Below, in pieces: positions 1 to 5,046 of a DNA stretch of 6,033 bases. Made by a program: the position numbers and the translations under genes. Origin of the DNA: Phycisphaerae bacterium (lineage in GTDB: Bacteria; Planctomycetota; Phycisphaerae; Sedimentisphaerales; Anaerohalosphaeraceae); contig JAIPFN010000063.1 of NCBI GenBank assembly GCA_021736615.1, forward strand, positions 1 to 6,033, in the 5' to 3' direction. Numbering within the stretch: the first letter of the stretch is position 1; each line of letters starts with the position of its first letter. The notes beneath the pieces were generated by a model. It did no database searches, had not been told where the DNA came from, and saw only the letters and a list, made by a program, of their open reading frames with translations.

Positions 1-576
1 GACGTGCCCATTCACCCTGTTAGCGCAACCGAGGGCAAGGGCATAGAACCGCTTTTCGAGTATCTCGGAAGCGGCAAAACAGTATCGCTGCTTGGTTCAT
101 CCGGCGTGGGTAAATCTACGATTATCAACACGATCCTCGGCATTGAACGGCAAGCCGTCGCTCCGGTTAGAGAAGACGACAGCAAAGGCAGGCATACCAC
201 AACGCACCGCGAACTCATCCTGCTGCCGCAGGGCGGAGCCGTTATCGACAATCCTGGAATGCGCCAGCTGCACCTCTGGGTGGATCAGGACGGTATCAAG
301 AGGGCATTTGAGGACATCGAACTGATCGCCGAAAATTGCAGATTTCGCGACTGCACCCACGACCACGAACCCGGATGTGCTGTATTGGAGGCTCTCGAAG
401 ATGGCACTATTGACTACCAGCGGATCGAAAACTTCCAGAAGCTCAAAGACGAGATAAATGTGCTCGAAATTCGCCAGGAACAAAATCGCAAAGCAAAAGA
501 AATAGCCCGGCAGCGCAAAAAGATTAACAAAACAAATAAGTCAAACATGAAAAAGAAGAAACGCAAAAAGAAATAG
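1..576 (+). CDS. rsgA: Ribosome small-subunit-dependent GTPase A (RsgA/YjeQ), 5' end outside the window
   Basis: RsgA is a circularly permuted GTPase that binds the maturing 30S subunit and couples GTP hydrolysis to late assembly. The frame is open from base 1, so the N-terminal OB fold and the G4 motif (NKxD) lie upstream of the window. Visible, in family order, are the P-loop GSSGVGKST (94-120), the RsgA hallmark GRHTTTHRE (187-213), the G3 motif DNPGM (247-261; most relatives have DTPGM) and the C-terminal zinc knuckle C-x4-C-x-H-x5-C (337-378). The last 29 or so residues are very lysine-rich, ending in a run of K and R, probably for rRNA contact. The stop is TAG at 574-576. The next gene starts 20 bp later, so the two are probably cotranscribed. 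The GTG at base 4 is an internal valine, not a start. Identity is very secure from the motif set. Confidence 0.96.
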   Translation, partial: DVPIHPVSATEGKGIEPLFEYLGSGKTVSLLGSSGVGKSTIINTILGIERQAVAPVREDDSKGRHTTTHRELILLPQGGAVIDNPGMRQLHLWVDQDGIKRAFEDIELIAENCRFRDCTHDHEPGCAVLEALEDGTIDYQRIENFQKLKDEINVLEIRQEQNRKAKEIARQRKKINKTNKSNMKKKKRKKK

Positions 577-596
577 GCGAATTAGAAAGTCCGGCT

Positions 597-1082
597 ATGG
601 CAAACGAAAAAAAATATGAACCGTTAATGGATATTGAAAACGTCCTGCCGATGCTTAACAAGATTGCGATCTTTGCCGGACTTACCGAAAAACAGCTCTA
701 CACGATTTTCAGATTGCTTACAAAGGCAGATTATAAAAAAGGTGAGCTTGTCTTTGAGCAGGGCGACAGCCCCACTCATATTCATATTGTCCGATCCGGC
801 AAAATAAAACTTGTCGTCTTCAAGGACGACACCCCGCTGGAACTGGCAGAGTTCAGCCAAGGCGACTGCTTCGGCGAGGCCTCGGTAATCGGCATCCAGC
901 CCCACGAAGGATCAACCGTCGCTTCGGAAGACTCACAGCTTATTGTTCTTTCAAGAAAAGCTTTGCTTTCTATTTACGACACCGACAAGGAGCTTTTTGG
1001 CATTTTGATCCTCAACATAGCAAGAGAAATAGCCCGCCGCCTATACAAGTCCGACCAGACACTTCTGCATTATACGGTATAA
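597..1082 (+). CDS. Stand-alone cyclic-nucleotide-binding-domain (Crp-type sensor) protein, no DNA-binding domain
   Basis: This 161-aa protein has a single Crp/PKA-type beta-barrel. Residues 18-40 form the leading helix (the 'IFAGLTEKQL' region), 46-75 include the 'F.QGD....I.IV.SGKIKL' strands, and 89-109 form the phosphate-binding cassette region starting GDCFGEAS. A helix follows (about 130-152) and the protein ends, with no room for the Crp helix-turn-helix. It therefore probably works by protein contacts, not as a transcription factor. In the cassette the glycine and glutamate (G93, E94) are kept, but the position that holds the nucleotide-phosphate arginine in CAP and PKA reads E104 (context PHEGSTVA), so canonical cAMP binding looks unlikely. 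ATG 597 has only a weak AGAAAG at 584-589. The 20-bp gap to rsgA suggests one transcript. Domain assignment is firm; ligand and partner are unknown. Confidence 0.88.
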   Translation: MANEKKYEPLMDIENVLPMLNKIAIFAGLTEKQLYTIFRLLTKADYKKGELVFEQGDSPTHIHIVRSGKIKLVVFKDDTPLELAEFSQGDCFGEASVIGIQPHEGSTVASEDSQLIVLSRKALLSIYDTDKELFGILILNIAREIARRLYKSDQTLLHYTV

Positions 1083-1088
1083 CTACCG
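1075..1088 (+). other. Small hairpin over the stop codon of the sensor-domain gene
   Basis: CGGTA (1075-1079) and TACCG (1084-1088) form a 5-bp stem with a 4-base loop that begins with the TAA stop (1080-1082). No T-tract follows, so it is not a convincing intrinsic terminator. It may be only a weak 3'-end structure. Confidence 0.25.
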
Positions 1089-1092
1089 GATC

Positions 1093-1104
1093 ATAATCGA
1101 TTAT
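1093..1104. promoter_or_regulatory. 12-bp perfect palindrome upstream of hflK
   Basis: ATAATCGATTAT is a perfect dyad about 120 bp upstream of the hflK start. It could be an operator half-site pair, but no regulator is known for it, and an AT-rich 12-bp palindrome can occur by chance. Confidence 0.2.
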
Positions 1105-1173
1105 TCCTGAAATTACAGATCGAATGCCAGCTATAAATATTTCTAATGCCGCCTACTTCAAAACGCCGACTAT

Positions 1174-1202
1174 CGCTATATAGGCCGCAATCGCGGTATA
1201 AT
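1174..1202 (+). promoter_or_regulatory. Candidate sigma-70 promoter for hflKC
   Basis: A perfect -10 hexamer TATAAT lies at 1197-1202, 19 bp before the hflK ATG, and would give a very short leader that still keeps the GAGGT ribosome site at 1211-1215. At a 17-bp spacing the -35 position (1174-1179, CGCTAT) is poor, and there is no TG extension. A CCGC-AATC-GCGG inverted repeat (1185-1196) sits directly before the -10 and could be a binding site. The 139-bp gap after the preceding gene supports a separate promoter for hflKC. A second AT-rich possibility is TATAAA at 1132-1137. Confidence 0.38.
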
Positions 1203-1221
1203 TTTAATTTGAGGTAGAAAC

Positions 1222-2223
1222 ATGGTAGACGTTAGAAGAAAAGAATGGTTTGAACATGGCTCCATGCCCCCGTTCAAGCCGAATATAAACGTCAATTGGA
1301 AGCTGTTCTTATTGCTCATACCTGTTTTGCTGGCCCTCTGGCTGGCAACGGGCATATACATAGTCCAGCCCGGCGAACAGGCTGTTGTCCGAAGATTCGG
1401 GAAAGTCTCCCGAACAACCGGACCCGGTCCGCATTTCCATATCCCCCAGCCGATTGAAAAAGTTGACAAAGTAGCTGTTGAAAAGATTAGACGTATAGAG
1501 ATCGGATTCCGCACCATTGATCCCGGCCCGCCGGCAAGATACAAGTTTGTCCCGGCAGAATCGCATATGCTAACCGGCGACGAGCAGATCGTTGACGCAC
1601 AGGCTATCGTCCAGTACAAGGTAAGGGATCCTGCGAAATTCTTATTCAACGTTCGTAATCTGGACACCCCAAGCGGTGCTCTTACAGATGCCGCCGAAGT
1701 TTCGCTAAGGCAGGTAGTGGGTCAGAGACCGATCGATGATGTCCTTATCGGTGAAAAACTCCAGATCGAAATTGATATCAGGGAATTCCTGCAAAATGTA
1801 ATCGACGGCTACGATAGCGGGCTAAGGGTCATAGAAGTAAAGCTGCAAACGGTTCAGCCCCCTAAAGAAGTTGCTTCTGCATTTAGCGATGTAGTCAGTG
1901 CCAAGGAAGACAAGGATACGCTGATCAAAAATGCCGACGGCTATCGCGAGGACCTGCTCCCAAGGGCCAGGGGCCAGGCGGTGCAAATCATCAGAGAAGC
2001 CGAAGCCTATAAAGAAGAACGGATAAAACGATCCCAGGGAGACGCCGACAGATTCCTCGTCGTCCTAAATGAATACTCAAAGGCAAAGGACGTTACCAGG
2101 AAAAGAATGTACCTGGAAACTATGGAACGCATTATGCCGGATATTAAAAAATTCATAATAGACCCTGATACCGGTGGAAATATGCTTCAGTTTTTACCGC
2201 TGGATAAAGGAGGTGACAAATGA
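1222..2223 (+). CDS. hflK: HflK, SPFH-domain membrane protein, modulator of FtsH protease
   Basis: HflK pairs with HflC in the inner membrane; in E. coli the HflKC complex forms a cage around FtsH and limits its access to membrane substrates. The 333-aa product has a short polar N-terminal tail (1-27), one transmembrane helix (about 28-48, LFLLLIPVLLALWLATGIYIV) and then an SPFH/band-7 domain opening with the typical 'VQPGEQAVVRRFGKV' and 'GPGPHFHIPQPIEKVDKV', to about residue 220. A charged helical, coiled-coil-prone stretch rich in A, E, K and R follows (about 225-310). It is shorter than E. coli HflK (about 419 aa), and the long glycine-rich N-terminal tail is absent. ATG 1222 is chosen because GAGGT (1211-1215) lies 6 bp upstream. 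It overlaps hflC by ATGA. Order and partner make HflK rather than another band-7 protein very likely. Confidence 0.93.
   Translation: MVDVRRKEWFEHGSMPPFKPNINVNWKLFLLLIPVLLALWLATGIYIVQPGEQAVVRRFGKVSRTTGPGPHFHIPQPIEKVDKVAVEKIRRIEIGFRTIDPGPPARYKFVPAESHMLTGDEQIVDAQAIVQYKVRDPAKFLFNVRNLDTPSGALTDAAEVSLRQVVGQRPIDDVLIGEKLQIEIDIREFLQNVIDGYDSGLRVIEVKLQTVQPPKEVASAFSDVVSAKEDKDTLIKNADGYREDLLPRARGQAVQIIREAEAYKEERIKRSQGDADRFLVVLNEYSKAKDVTRKRMYLETMERIMPDIKKFIIDPDTGGNMLQFLPLDKGGDK
2206..2223 (+). promoter_or_regulatory. Strong ribosome binding site of hflC inside the end of hflK, with ATGA overlap
   Basis: AAAGGAGGTGA (2206-2216) is an almost full-length match to the anti-Shine-Dalgarno sequence and stands 6 bases (2214-2219) before ATG 2220, counted from GGAGG. 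In the hflK frame it encodes the last residues (KGGDK). The hflK stop TGA (2221-2223) overlaps the hflC ATG, the classic arrangement for coupled, stoichiometric translation of the two partners. Confidence 0.9.
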
Positions 2224-3074
2224 GTCCAAAACTAATAACAATACTGGTTCTTGCAGCGATCGCAGTCTTTCTGTTTTCGCAATCGCTTTTCACTGTTGAC
2301 GAAACTGAACAGGTGATACTTACGCAGCTTGGCAAATACGTTAAAACGGTACCGGATCCCGGACTGTATCTGAAGATTCCATTCCTCCAGAACACTGAGA
2401 AGTTCGAAAACAGAGTACTGGAATATGACGCTGCCGCTGCCGAGATACTCACGAGTGACAAGAAAAAGCTTGTCATTGACAATTATGCACGATGGCAGAT
2501 CGCAAACCCGCTGAAATTTTATCAAACTGTCCGGAGCGAAGCAGGTGCACAGGAACGTCTTGACGACATAATTTTCTCTGAGATTCGAGAAGAACTCGCT
2601 CGCCACACGCTTACTGAAATCGTCGCAGAAAACCGTAACTCGCTCATGGAAACCGTCACCAGTCAATGCAGAGAAAAGGCTGACGAATACGGTATCGACA
2701 TTATCGATGTTCGCATAAAACGTGCTGACCTGCCGTCAGAGGTAGCACATTCGGTTTACGCAAGGATGAAAGCCGAAAGAGACAGGATCGCAAAGAAGTA
2801 TCGTTCTGAGGGCGAAGAAGAAGCCGTCAAGATCAGGGCATCAACGGATAAAGAAAAGACGATCATGCTCGCCGAAAGCTATCAAATCGCCGAAAAACTA
2901 AAGGGAGAAGGCGACGCAGGCGCCATCAAAATATACGCCGAAGCTTTCGAACAGGACCCCGAGTTTTACGCATTCGTAAAGACACTCGAAACATACGAAA
3001 AGTCGCTTAAGAAAGACACAACAATAATACTCCCGGCAGACTCAGAGTTCTTCAAATACCTCAGCACAAAGTAG
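2220..3074 (+). CDS. hflC: HflC, SPFH-domain membrane protein, partner of HflK
   Basis: HflC is the second subunit of the HflKC complex that surrounds and restrains FtsH. The 284-aa product begins with an uncleaved signal-anchor helix (about 5-20, LITILVLAAIAVFLFS). The HflC-type SPFH start 'FTVDETEQVILTQLGKYVKTV' and 'DPGLYLKIPFLQ' follow, then the conserved 'VIDNYARWQIANPLKFYQTV' and 'EIREELARHTLTEIV' blocks. A helix from about 175 to 235 is rich in charged and alanine residues (including RMKAERDRIAKKYRSEGEEEA). The C-terminal part 'DPEFYAFVKTLETYEKSL' and a final 'ADSEFFKYL' are standard for HflC. It is somewhat shorter than the E. coli protein (334 aa) but looks complete. The start is fixed by the GGAGG site at 2209-2213. 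No ftsH is present in the window. Confidence 0.95.
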   Translation: MSPKLITILVLAAIAVFLFSQSLFTVDETEQVILTQLGKYVKTVPDPGLYLKIPFLQNTEKFENRVLEYDAAAAEILTSDKKKLVIDNYARWQIANPLKFYQTVRSEAGAQERLDDIIFSEIREELARHTLTEIVAENRNSLMETVTSQCREKADEYGIDIIDVRIKRADLPSEVAHSVYARMKAERDRIAKKYRSEGEEEAVKIRASTDKEKTIMLAESYQIAEKLKGEGDAGAIKIYAEAFEQDPEFYAFVKTLETYEKSLKKDTTIILPADSEFFKYLSTK

Positions 3075-3096
3075 GGGCACACCTGTGTGTCCGCCC
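3074..3096. repeat. REP-like imperfect palindrome starting within the hflC stop codon
   Basis: GGGGCACA (3074-3081) pairs with TGTGTCCgCCC (3086-3096) around a 4-base loop, with one G-T pair and one bulged G. From memory, GTAGGGGCACACC-type palindromes are dispersed in the spacers of many environmental bacterial genomes. The last base of the hflC TAG stop is the first base of the stem, so the repeat may have supplied the stop codon. Confidence 0.55.
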
Positions 3097-3101
3097 GCTA
3101 G

Positions 3102-3157
3102 AAAAAGGGGGACTGGCTACGTTCTGCCGAAGGCAGGTTGTACCTGTCCCCTTTTTT
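3102..3157. terminator. 56-nt nested hairpin, probable bidirectional terminator between hflC and queA
   Basis: The outer arms are AAAAAGGGGGAC (3102-3113) and GTCCCCTTTTTT (3146-3157): six G-C-rich pairs, one G-T pair and five A-T pairs. A middle stem pairs GG-TAC (3115-3120, C3117 bulged) with GTACC (3140-3144), and an inner hairpin CTGCC-GAA-GGCAG spans 3124-3136. On the plus strand it ends in six T; on the minus strand the mirror arm ends in five T. It lies between convergent hflC and queA, so it could end both transcripts. The multi-stem form is also typical of REP-type dispersed elements, and the two roles are compatible. Confidence 0.75.
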
Positions 3158-3187
3158 AAGATATGTAGCCGATGCCGCATCCACGCT

Positions 3188-3325
3188 GTCAACTTGAATA
3201 TCCAATAACGAACAAGGAATAGCCAATAACAAATAAAAAACAGTCAGGCCTATTCGTCTTTTACTTTATAATTCGATATTCCGTGCCTGCCCTGAGCTTG
3301 TCGAAGGGTTGGATGTTAAATGTTC
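3188..3325. repeat. Cluster of dispersed-repeat fragments in the hflC-queA spacer
   Basis: CCAATAAC occurs twice (3202-3209 and 3223-3230) inside AT-rich 'AACGAACAAGGAAT'-like sequence. Further on, an ATTCGATATTCC stretch (3271-3282) is followed by CCCTGAGCTTGTCGAAGGG (3290-3308), the reverse complement of a CCCTTCGACAAGCTCAGGG motif that I recall as recurring between genes in many unrelated bacterial genomes. Its ends can pair (CCCT/AGGG), and a smaller CTT-GTCG-AAG hairpin is also possible. No open reading frame worth calling is present from 3075 to 3331. Confidence 0.5.
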
Positions 3326-3331
3326 GCTTTT

Positions 3332-4381
3332 TCACAGAATAATCATAGAATCCCCATACGAATAAAACCGGTACTTCTGCTCAATCGCATGGCTGTAAGC
3401 TTCCATTATTCTATCCATCCCCGCGAAAGCTCCTACCAGTGCTATCAGTGTTGATTTGGGCAGGTGGAAGTTTGTTATTATCGCGTCGACCGCTTTGAAC
3501 TCGTATCCGGGTTTAATAAACAGCTTCGTCGCTCCCTGGTCAGCTTTTAACTCTCCGCCCGCTGCAATCGTTTCCAGCGTTCTTACCGAGGTTGTCCCTA
3601 CCGCGATTATTTTCCCGCCCACCGCTTTGCTGCTGTTAATTATTTCCGCGTTTGCAGCATCCAGGGAGTACCGTTCGCTGTGCATAGGGTGGTCGGCCAG
3701 GTTTTCGGCGGTTACCGGCTTGAAGGTTCCGGCGCCTACGTGCAGTGTAACGTACGCGATGTTCACTCCGGTACTTTTAAGCTCGTCCATCAGCTCCGTC
3801 GTAAAATGCAACCCTGCCGTCGGTGCCGCGATAGCCCCTGCATTTTTCGCATAGACCGTCTGGTACCGCGAGAAATCGTCCGCAGCCGTATCGGGGTTGT
3901 CGTCCCGTTTGATGTATGGCGGCAGGGGAGGAAAGCCCGTTTGTGCGAGTATGTCTTCGACGCTTCCTTCAATGCCGATATTAAGCACCCACTTACCGTC
4001 ATCGCATCTCTCGGCAGCGGTAATCTCACAAAATGGATTTCCGTCATTTCCGATCAGATCGACCACCTCGCCGACTTTGATCTTGCGCGAATTTTTCAGC
4101 ATAACTTTCCAGACCGATGGGGCTATCTCTTCCAGGAAAAGCCCCTCCAGTTTCGCCCCGGTCTTTCTTTGCGCAAAGAATCGTGCGGCGAGCACCTTGG
4201 TATCGTTAAGTACCAGGCAGTCGCCGGGCCGGATATACGCGGTGATATCCGAAAAAGTCCTGTCGGCAATAGCATCAATAGAACGGTCCAGCACAAGCAG
4301 CCGGCTAGCCGAGCGTTTATCCGCCGGTTTCTGTGCGATAAGCTCGTCCGGCAGTTCGTAATTCAATAATTCTGTAAGCAT
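3332..4381 (-). CDS. queA: S-adenosylmethionine:tRNA ribosyltransferase-isomerase (QueA)
   Basis: QueA transfers and isomerises the ribosyl part of S-adenosylmethionine onto 7-aminomethyl-7-deazaguanine at tRNA position 34, giving epoxyqueuosine, the penultimate step of queuosine synthesis in the cytoplasm. The 349-aa product is full length and collinear with E. coli QueA. From the N-terminus it shows LLNYELPDELIAQKP and SRLLVLDR, then GDCLVLNDTKVLAARFF, PPLPPYIKRDD, YQTVYAKNAGAIAAPTAGLHF, VTLHVGAGTFKPV with HPMHSERY, IIAVGTTSVRTLE, ITNFHLPKSTLIALVGAFAG and a C-terminal KYRFYSYGDSMI. I chose ATG 4381-4379 because MLTELLNYELP matches the family N-terminus. An in-frame GTG (4396-4394) would add five residues (see the leader entry). 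No other queuosine gene is visible. It is convergent with hflC and divergent from the 62-aa gene. Confidence 0.96.
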   Translation of the reverse strand: MLTELLNYELPDELIAQKPADKRSASRLLVLDRSIDAIADRTFSDITAYIRPGDCLVLNDTKVLAARFFAQRKTGAKLEGLFLEEIAPSVWKVMLKNSRKIKVGEVVDLIGNDGNPFCEITAAERCDDGKWVLNIGIEGSVEDILAQTGFPPLPPYIKRDDNPDTAADDFSRYQTVYAKNAGAIAAPTAGLHFTTELMDELKSTGVNIAYVTLHVGAGTFKPVTAENLADHPMHSERYSLDAANAEIINSSKAVGGKIIAVGTTSVRTLETIAAGGELKADQGATKLFIKPGYEFKAVDAIITNFHLPKSTLIALVGAFAGMDRIMEAYSHAIEQKYRFYSYGDSMIIL

Positions 4382-4395
4382 ATATATAAATGCCA

Positions 4396-4416
4396 CGGCC
4401 GAAAGGCCGAATCCTC
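4396..4416 (-). promoter_or_regulatory. queA leader: Shine-Dalgarno GAGGA followed by a GGCC hairpin
   Basis: On the minus strand GAGGA (4416-4412) is followed by the perfect stem CGGCC-TTTC-GGCCG (4409-4396), which contains the first G of an in-frame GTG (4396-4394). ATG lies 12 bases further on, after an AT-rich stretch with no ribosome site of its own. Either GTG is used with a long 15-base spacing, or the folded hairpin brings GAGGA closer to ATG 4381. No preQ1 riboswitch consensus was recognised in this leader. Confidence 0.4.
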
Positions 4417-4437
4417 AATTCGTAATTGGTAACTCGT
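4417..4437. repeat. Three tandem 7-bp repeats (AATTCGT type)
   Basis: AATTCGT, AATTGGT and AACTCGT follow each other without a gap (consensus AAYTSGT), immediately upstream of the queA ribosome site. Arrays of this AATTCGTAATT type are, as I recall, common low-complexity intergenic repeats. They may be a repeat relic with no function. Confidence 0.45.
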
Positions 4438-4443
4438 CATTTT

Positions 4444-4477
4444 TCAAGATAGCTCAAAGGCAATCTTGAGTATTATA
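4444..4477 (-). promoter_or_regulatory. Probable queA promoter -10 and adjoining inverted repeat
   Basis: Read on the minus strand, a perfect TATAAT lies at 4477-4472. At 17-bp spacing the -35 site (4500-4495, TTCCGC) is poor, so the promoter may need an activator or differ from E. coli rules. Directly downstream, where transcription should start, TCAAGAT (4444-4450) and ATCTTGA (4463-4469) form a 7-bp inverted repeat with a 12-base loop. CTCAA (4453-4457) can pair instead with TTGAG (4466-4470). This could be an operator or a leader structure. The leader would be about 85 nt. Confidence 0.4.
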
Positions 4478-4499
4478 AGACATAAGTTCGTCCCGCGGA

Positions 4500-4641
4500 A
4501 TATTTTTATTGTTGTAATCGATGGTATTGGGCTATTTTTTAAAAAGTTCGATAAGGTTTGTAGAATTTGCGTTACTTTTTTCCGATATGGTAATCGTAAT
4601 TAATAGCAGATAATTTTTAATTTTTTAAGAAGGTTTTGAAT
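4500..4641 (+). promoter_or_regulatory. AT-rich upstream region of the 62-aa gene with ribosome site
   Basis: This stretch has runs of T and A, with a GATAAT -10-like box at 4609-4614 and a second, weaker one (GGTAAT, 4589-4594) 16 bp after TTGCGT (4567-4572). Neither is a strong complete promoter. AGAAGG (4628-4633) stands 8 bases before ATG 4642 and is a good ribosome site, favouring that ATG over the in-frame TTG at 4636, which would be only 2 bases away. Confidence 0.4.
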
Positions 4642-4830
4642 ATGACCCCGCCAAAGTCATTTGAAAAAGTATCAGCATCGATTTGTTCGATGGATAAAGA
4701 TCAACTCCAAAAGCAGAACAAGGGTTTTAGACGCAATTTTAAGCTTGATTTCACAGCCGCATACCTCAAAGGGTGCAGCGAAGACAAGCTAAGGCACATC
4801 CTCATGGCCGCTGTAATGACAAAACGCTAA
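4642..4830 (+). CDS. Small protein of unknown function, 62 aa
   Basis: I do not recognise this protein. It is basic and soluble, with no signal peptide or membrane segment and only two separated cysteines (C15, C45), so it is not an obvious zinc finger. Residues 17-31 are charged and probably helical. The core looks like a conserved-type block FKLDFTAAYL (33-42), a turn at KGCSED, and a second helix KLRHILMAAVM (49-59). It ends KR followed by tandem stops TAA-TAG. Evidence that it is a real gene: AGAAGG 8 bp upstream, coding-like codon use inside an otherwise AT-rich spacer, an AT-rich upstream region, and a stem-loop terminator about 85 bp downstream. It is a single-gene unit divergent from queA. 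A nucleic-acid-binding or protein-contact role is possible but unsupported. Confidence 0.65.
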   Translation: MTPPKSFEKVSASICSMDKDQLQKQNKGFRRNFKLDFTAAYLKGCSEDKLRHILMAAVMTKR

Positions 4831-4910
4831 TAGAGTCCGGTGTCCAGCGGGCAGCCGGCAGCGTTTTACGCACTCCAATTCATTTTTTGTGATTTACGCT
4901 AAATATGCGC

Positions 4911-5046
4911 AAAAAAAAACCGGCACTAGAGAGAGTACCGGTTTTTAGTCGATGCAAATTTGGGTATAAAAAAATATCAAAAATATAATGTTGCCTCGAC
5001 TCATAGAGAGATAGAGATATAAAAAAAGAAAAGAGCTTATCTAACT
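4911..5046 (-). ncRNA. Candidate minus-strand small RNA (about 135 nt), with possible 19-aa peptide
   Basis: On the minus strand a TATACT -10 (5058-5053) lies 16 bp after TTGCAT (5080-5075), and the transcript would end at the stem-loop with nine T at 4919-4911. The RNA would be U-rich, with CUCU-type pyrimidine tracts at about 5000-5024 and again in the terminator loop. It contains a 19-codon ORF (5004-4945) encoding a hydrophobic peptide (NIIFLIFFY core) whose stop codon touches the terminator, but no Shine-Dalgarno precedes it. It matches no RNA family I recognise; tmRNA, RNase P RNA and 6S hallmarks are absent. The terminator is solid, while the promoter and the RNA itself are inference. 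Confidence 0.3.
4915..4946. terminator. Intrinsic stem-loop terminator, bidirectional, stronger on the minus strand
   Basis: AAAAACCGG-C-ACT (4915-4927) pairs with AGT-A-CCGGTTTTT (4934-4946) around the loop AGAGAG, with one C-A mismatch. On the plus strand five T follow CCGG, fitting the end of the 62-aa gene transcript. On the minus strand the stem is followed by nine T (A-run 4911-4919), with T(5) and more unpaired, so it looks better for a minus-strand transcript arriving from above 4950. Confidence 0.8.

Noticed and set aside
4..6. GTG at base 4 as the start of rsgA
   Set aside because: The frame is open to base 1, and RsgA needs an N-terminal OB fold and the G4 motif upstream of this point.
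3188..3240. CRISPR-like repeats (CCAATAAC twice, 21 bp apart)
   Set aside because: Only two short 8-bp copies with no regular repeat-spacer structure; they fit AT-rich dispersed repeats.
3680..4369. Long plus-strand open frames (up to 229 codons) opposite queA
   Set aside because: They are antisense shadows of a gene identified with near certainty; their translations show no recognisable domain.
4382..4480. preQ1 riboswitch before queA
   Set aside because: The C-rich loop and the A-rich tail consensus of preQ1 aptamers are not seen on the minus strand.
4636..4641. TTG at 4636 as start of the small protein
   Set aside because: Only 2 bases separate it from AGAAGG, while ATG 4642 has an 8-base spacing.
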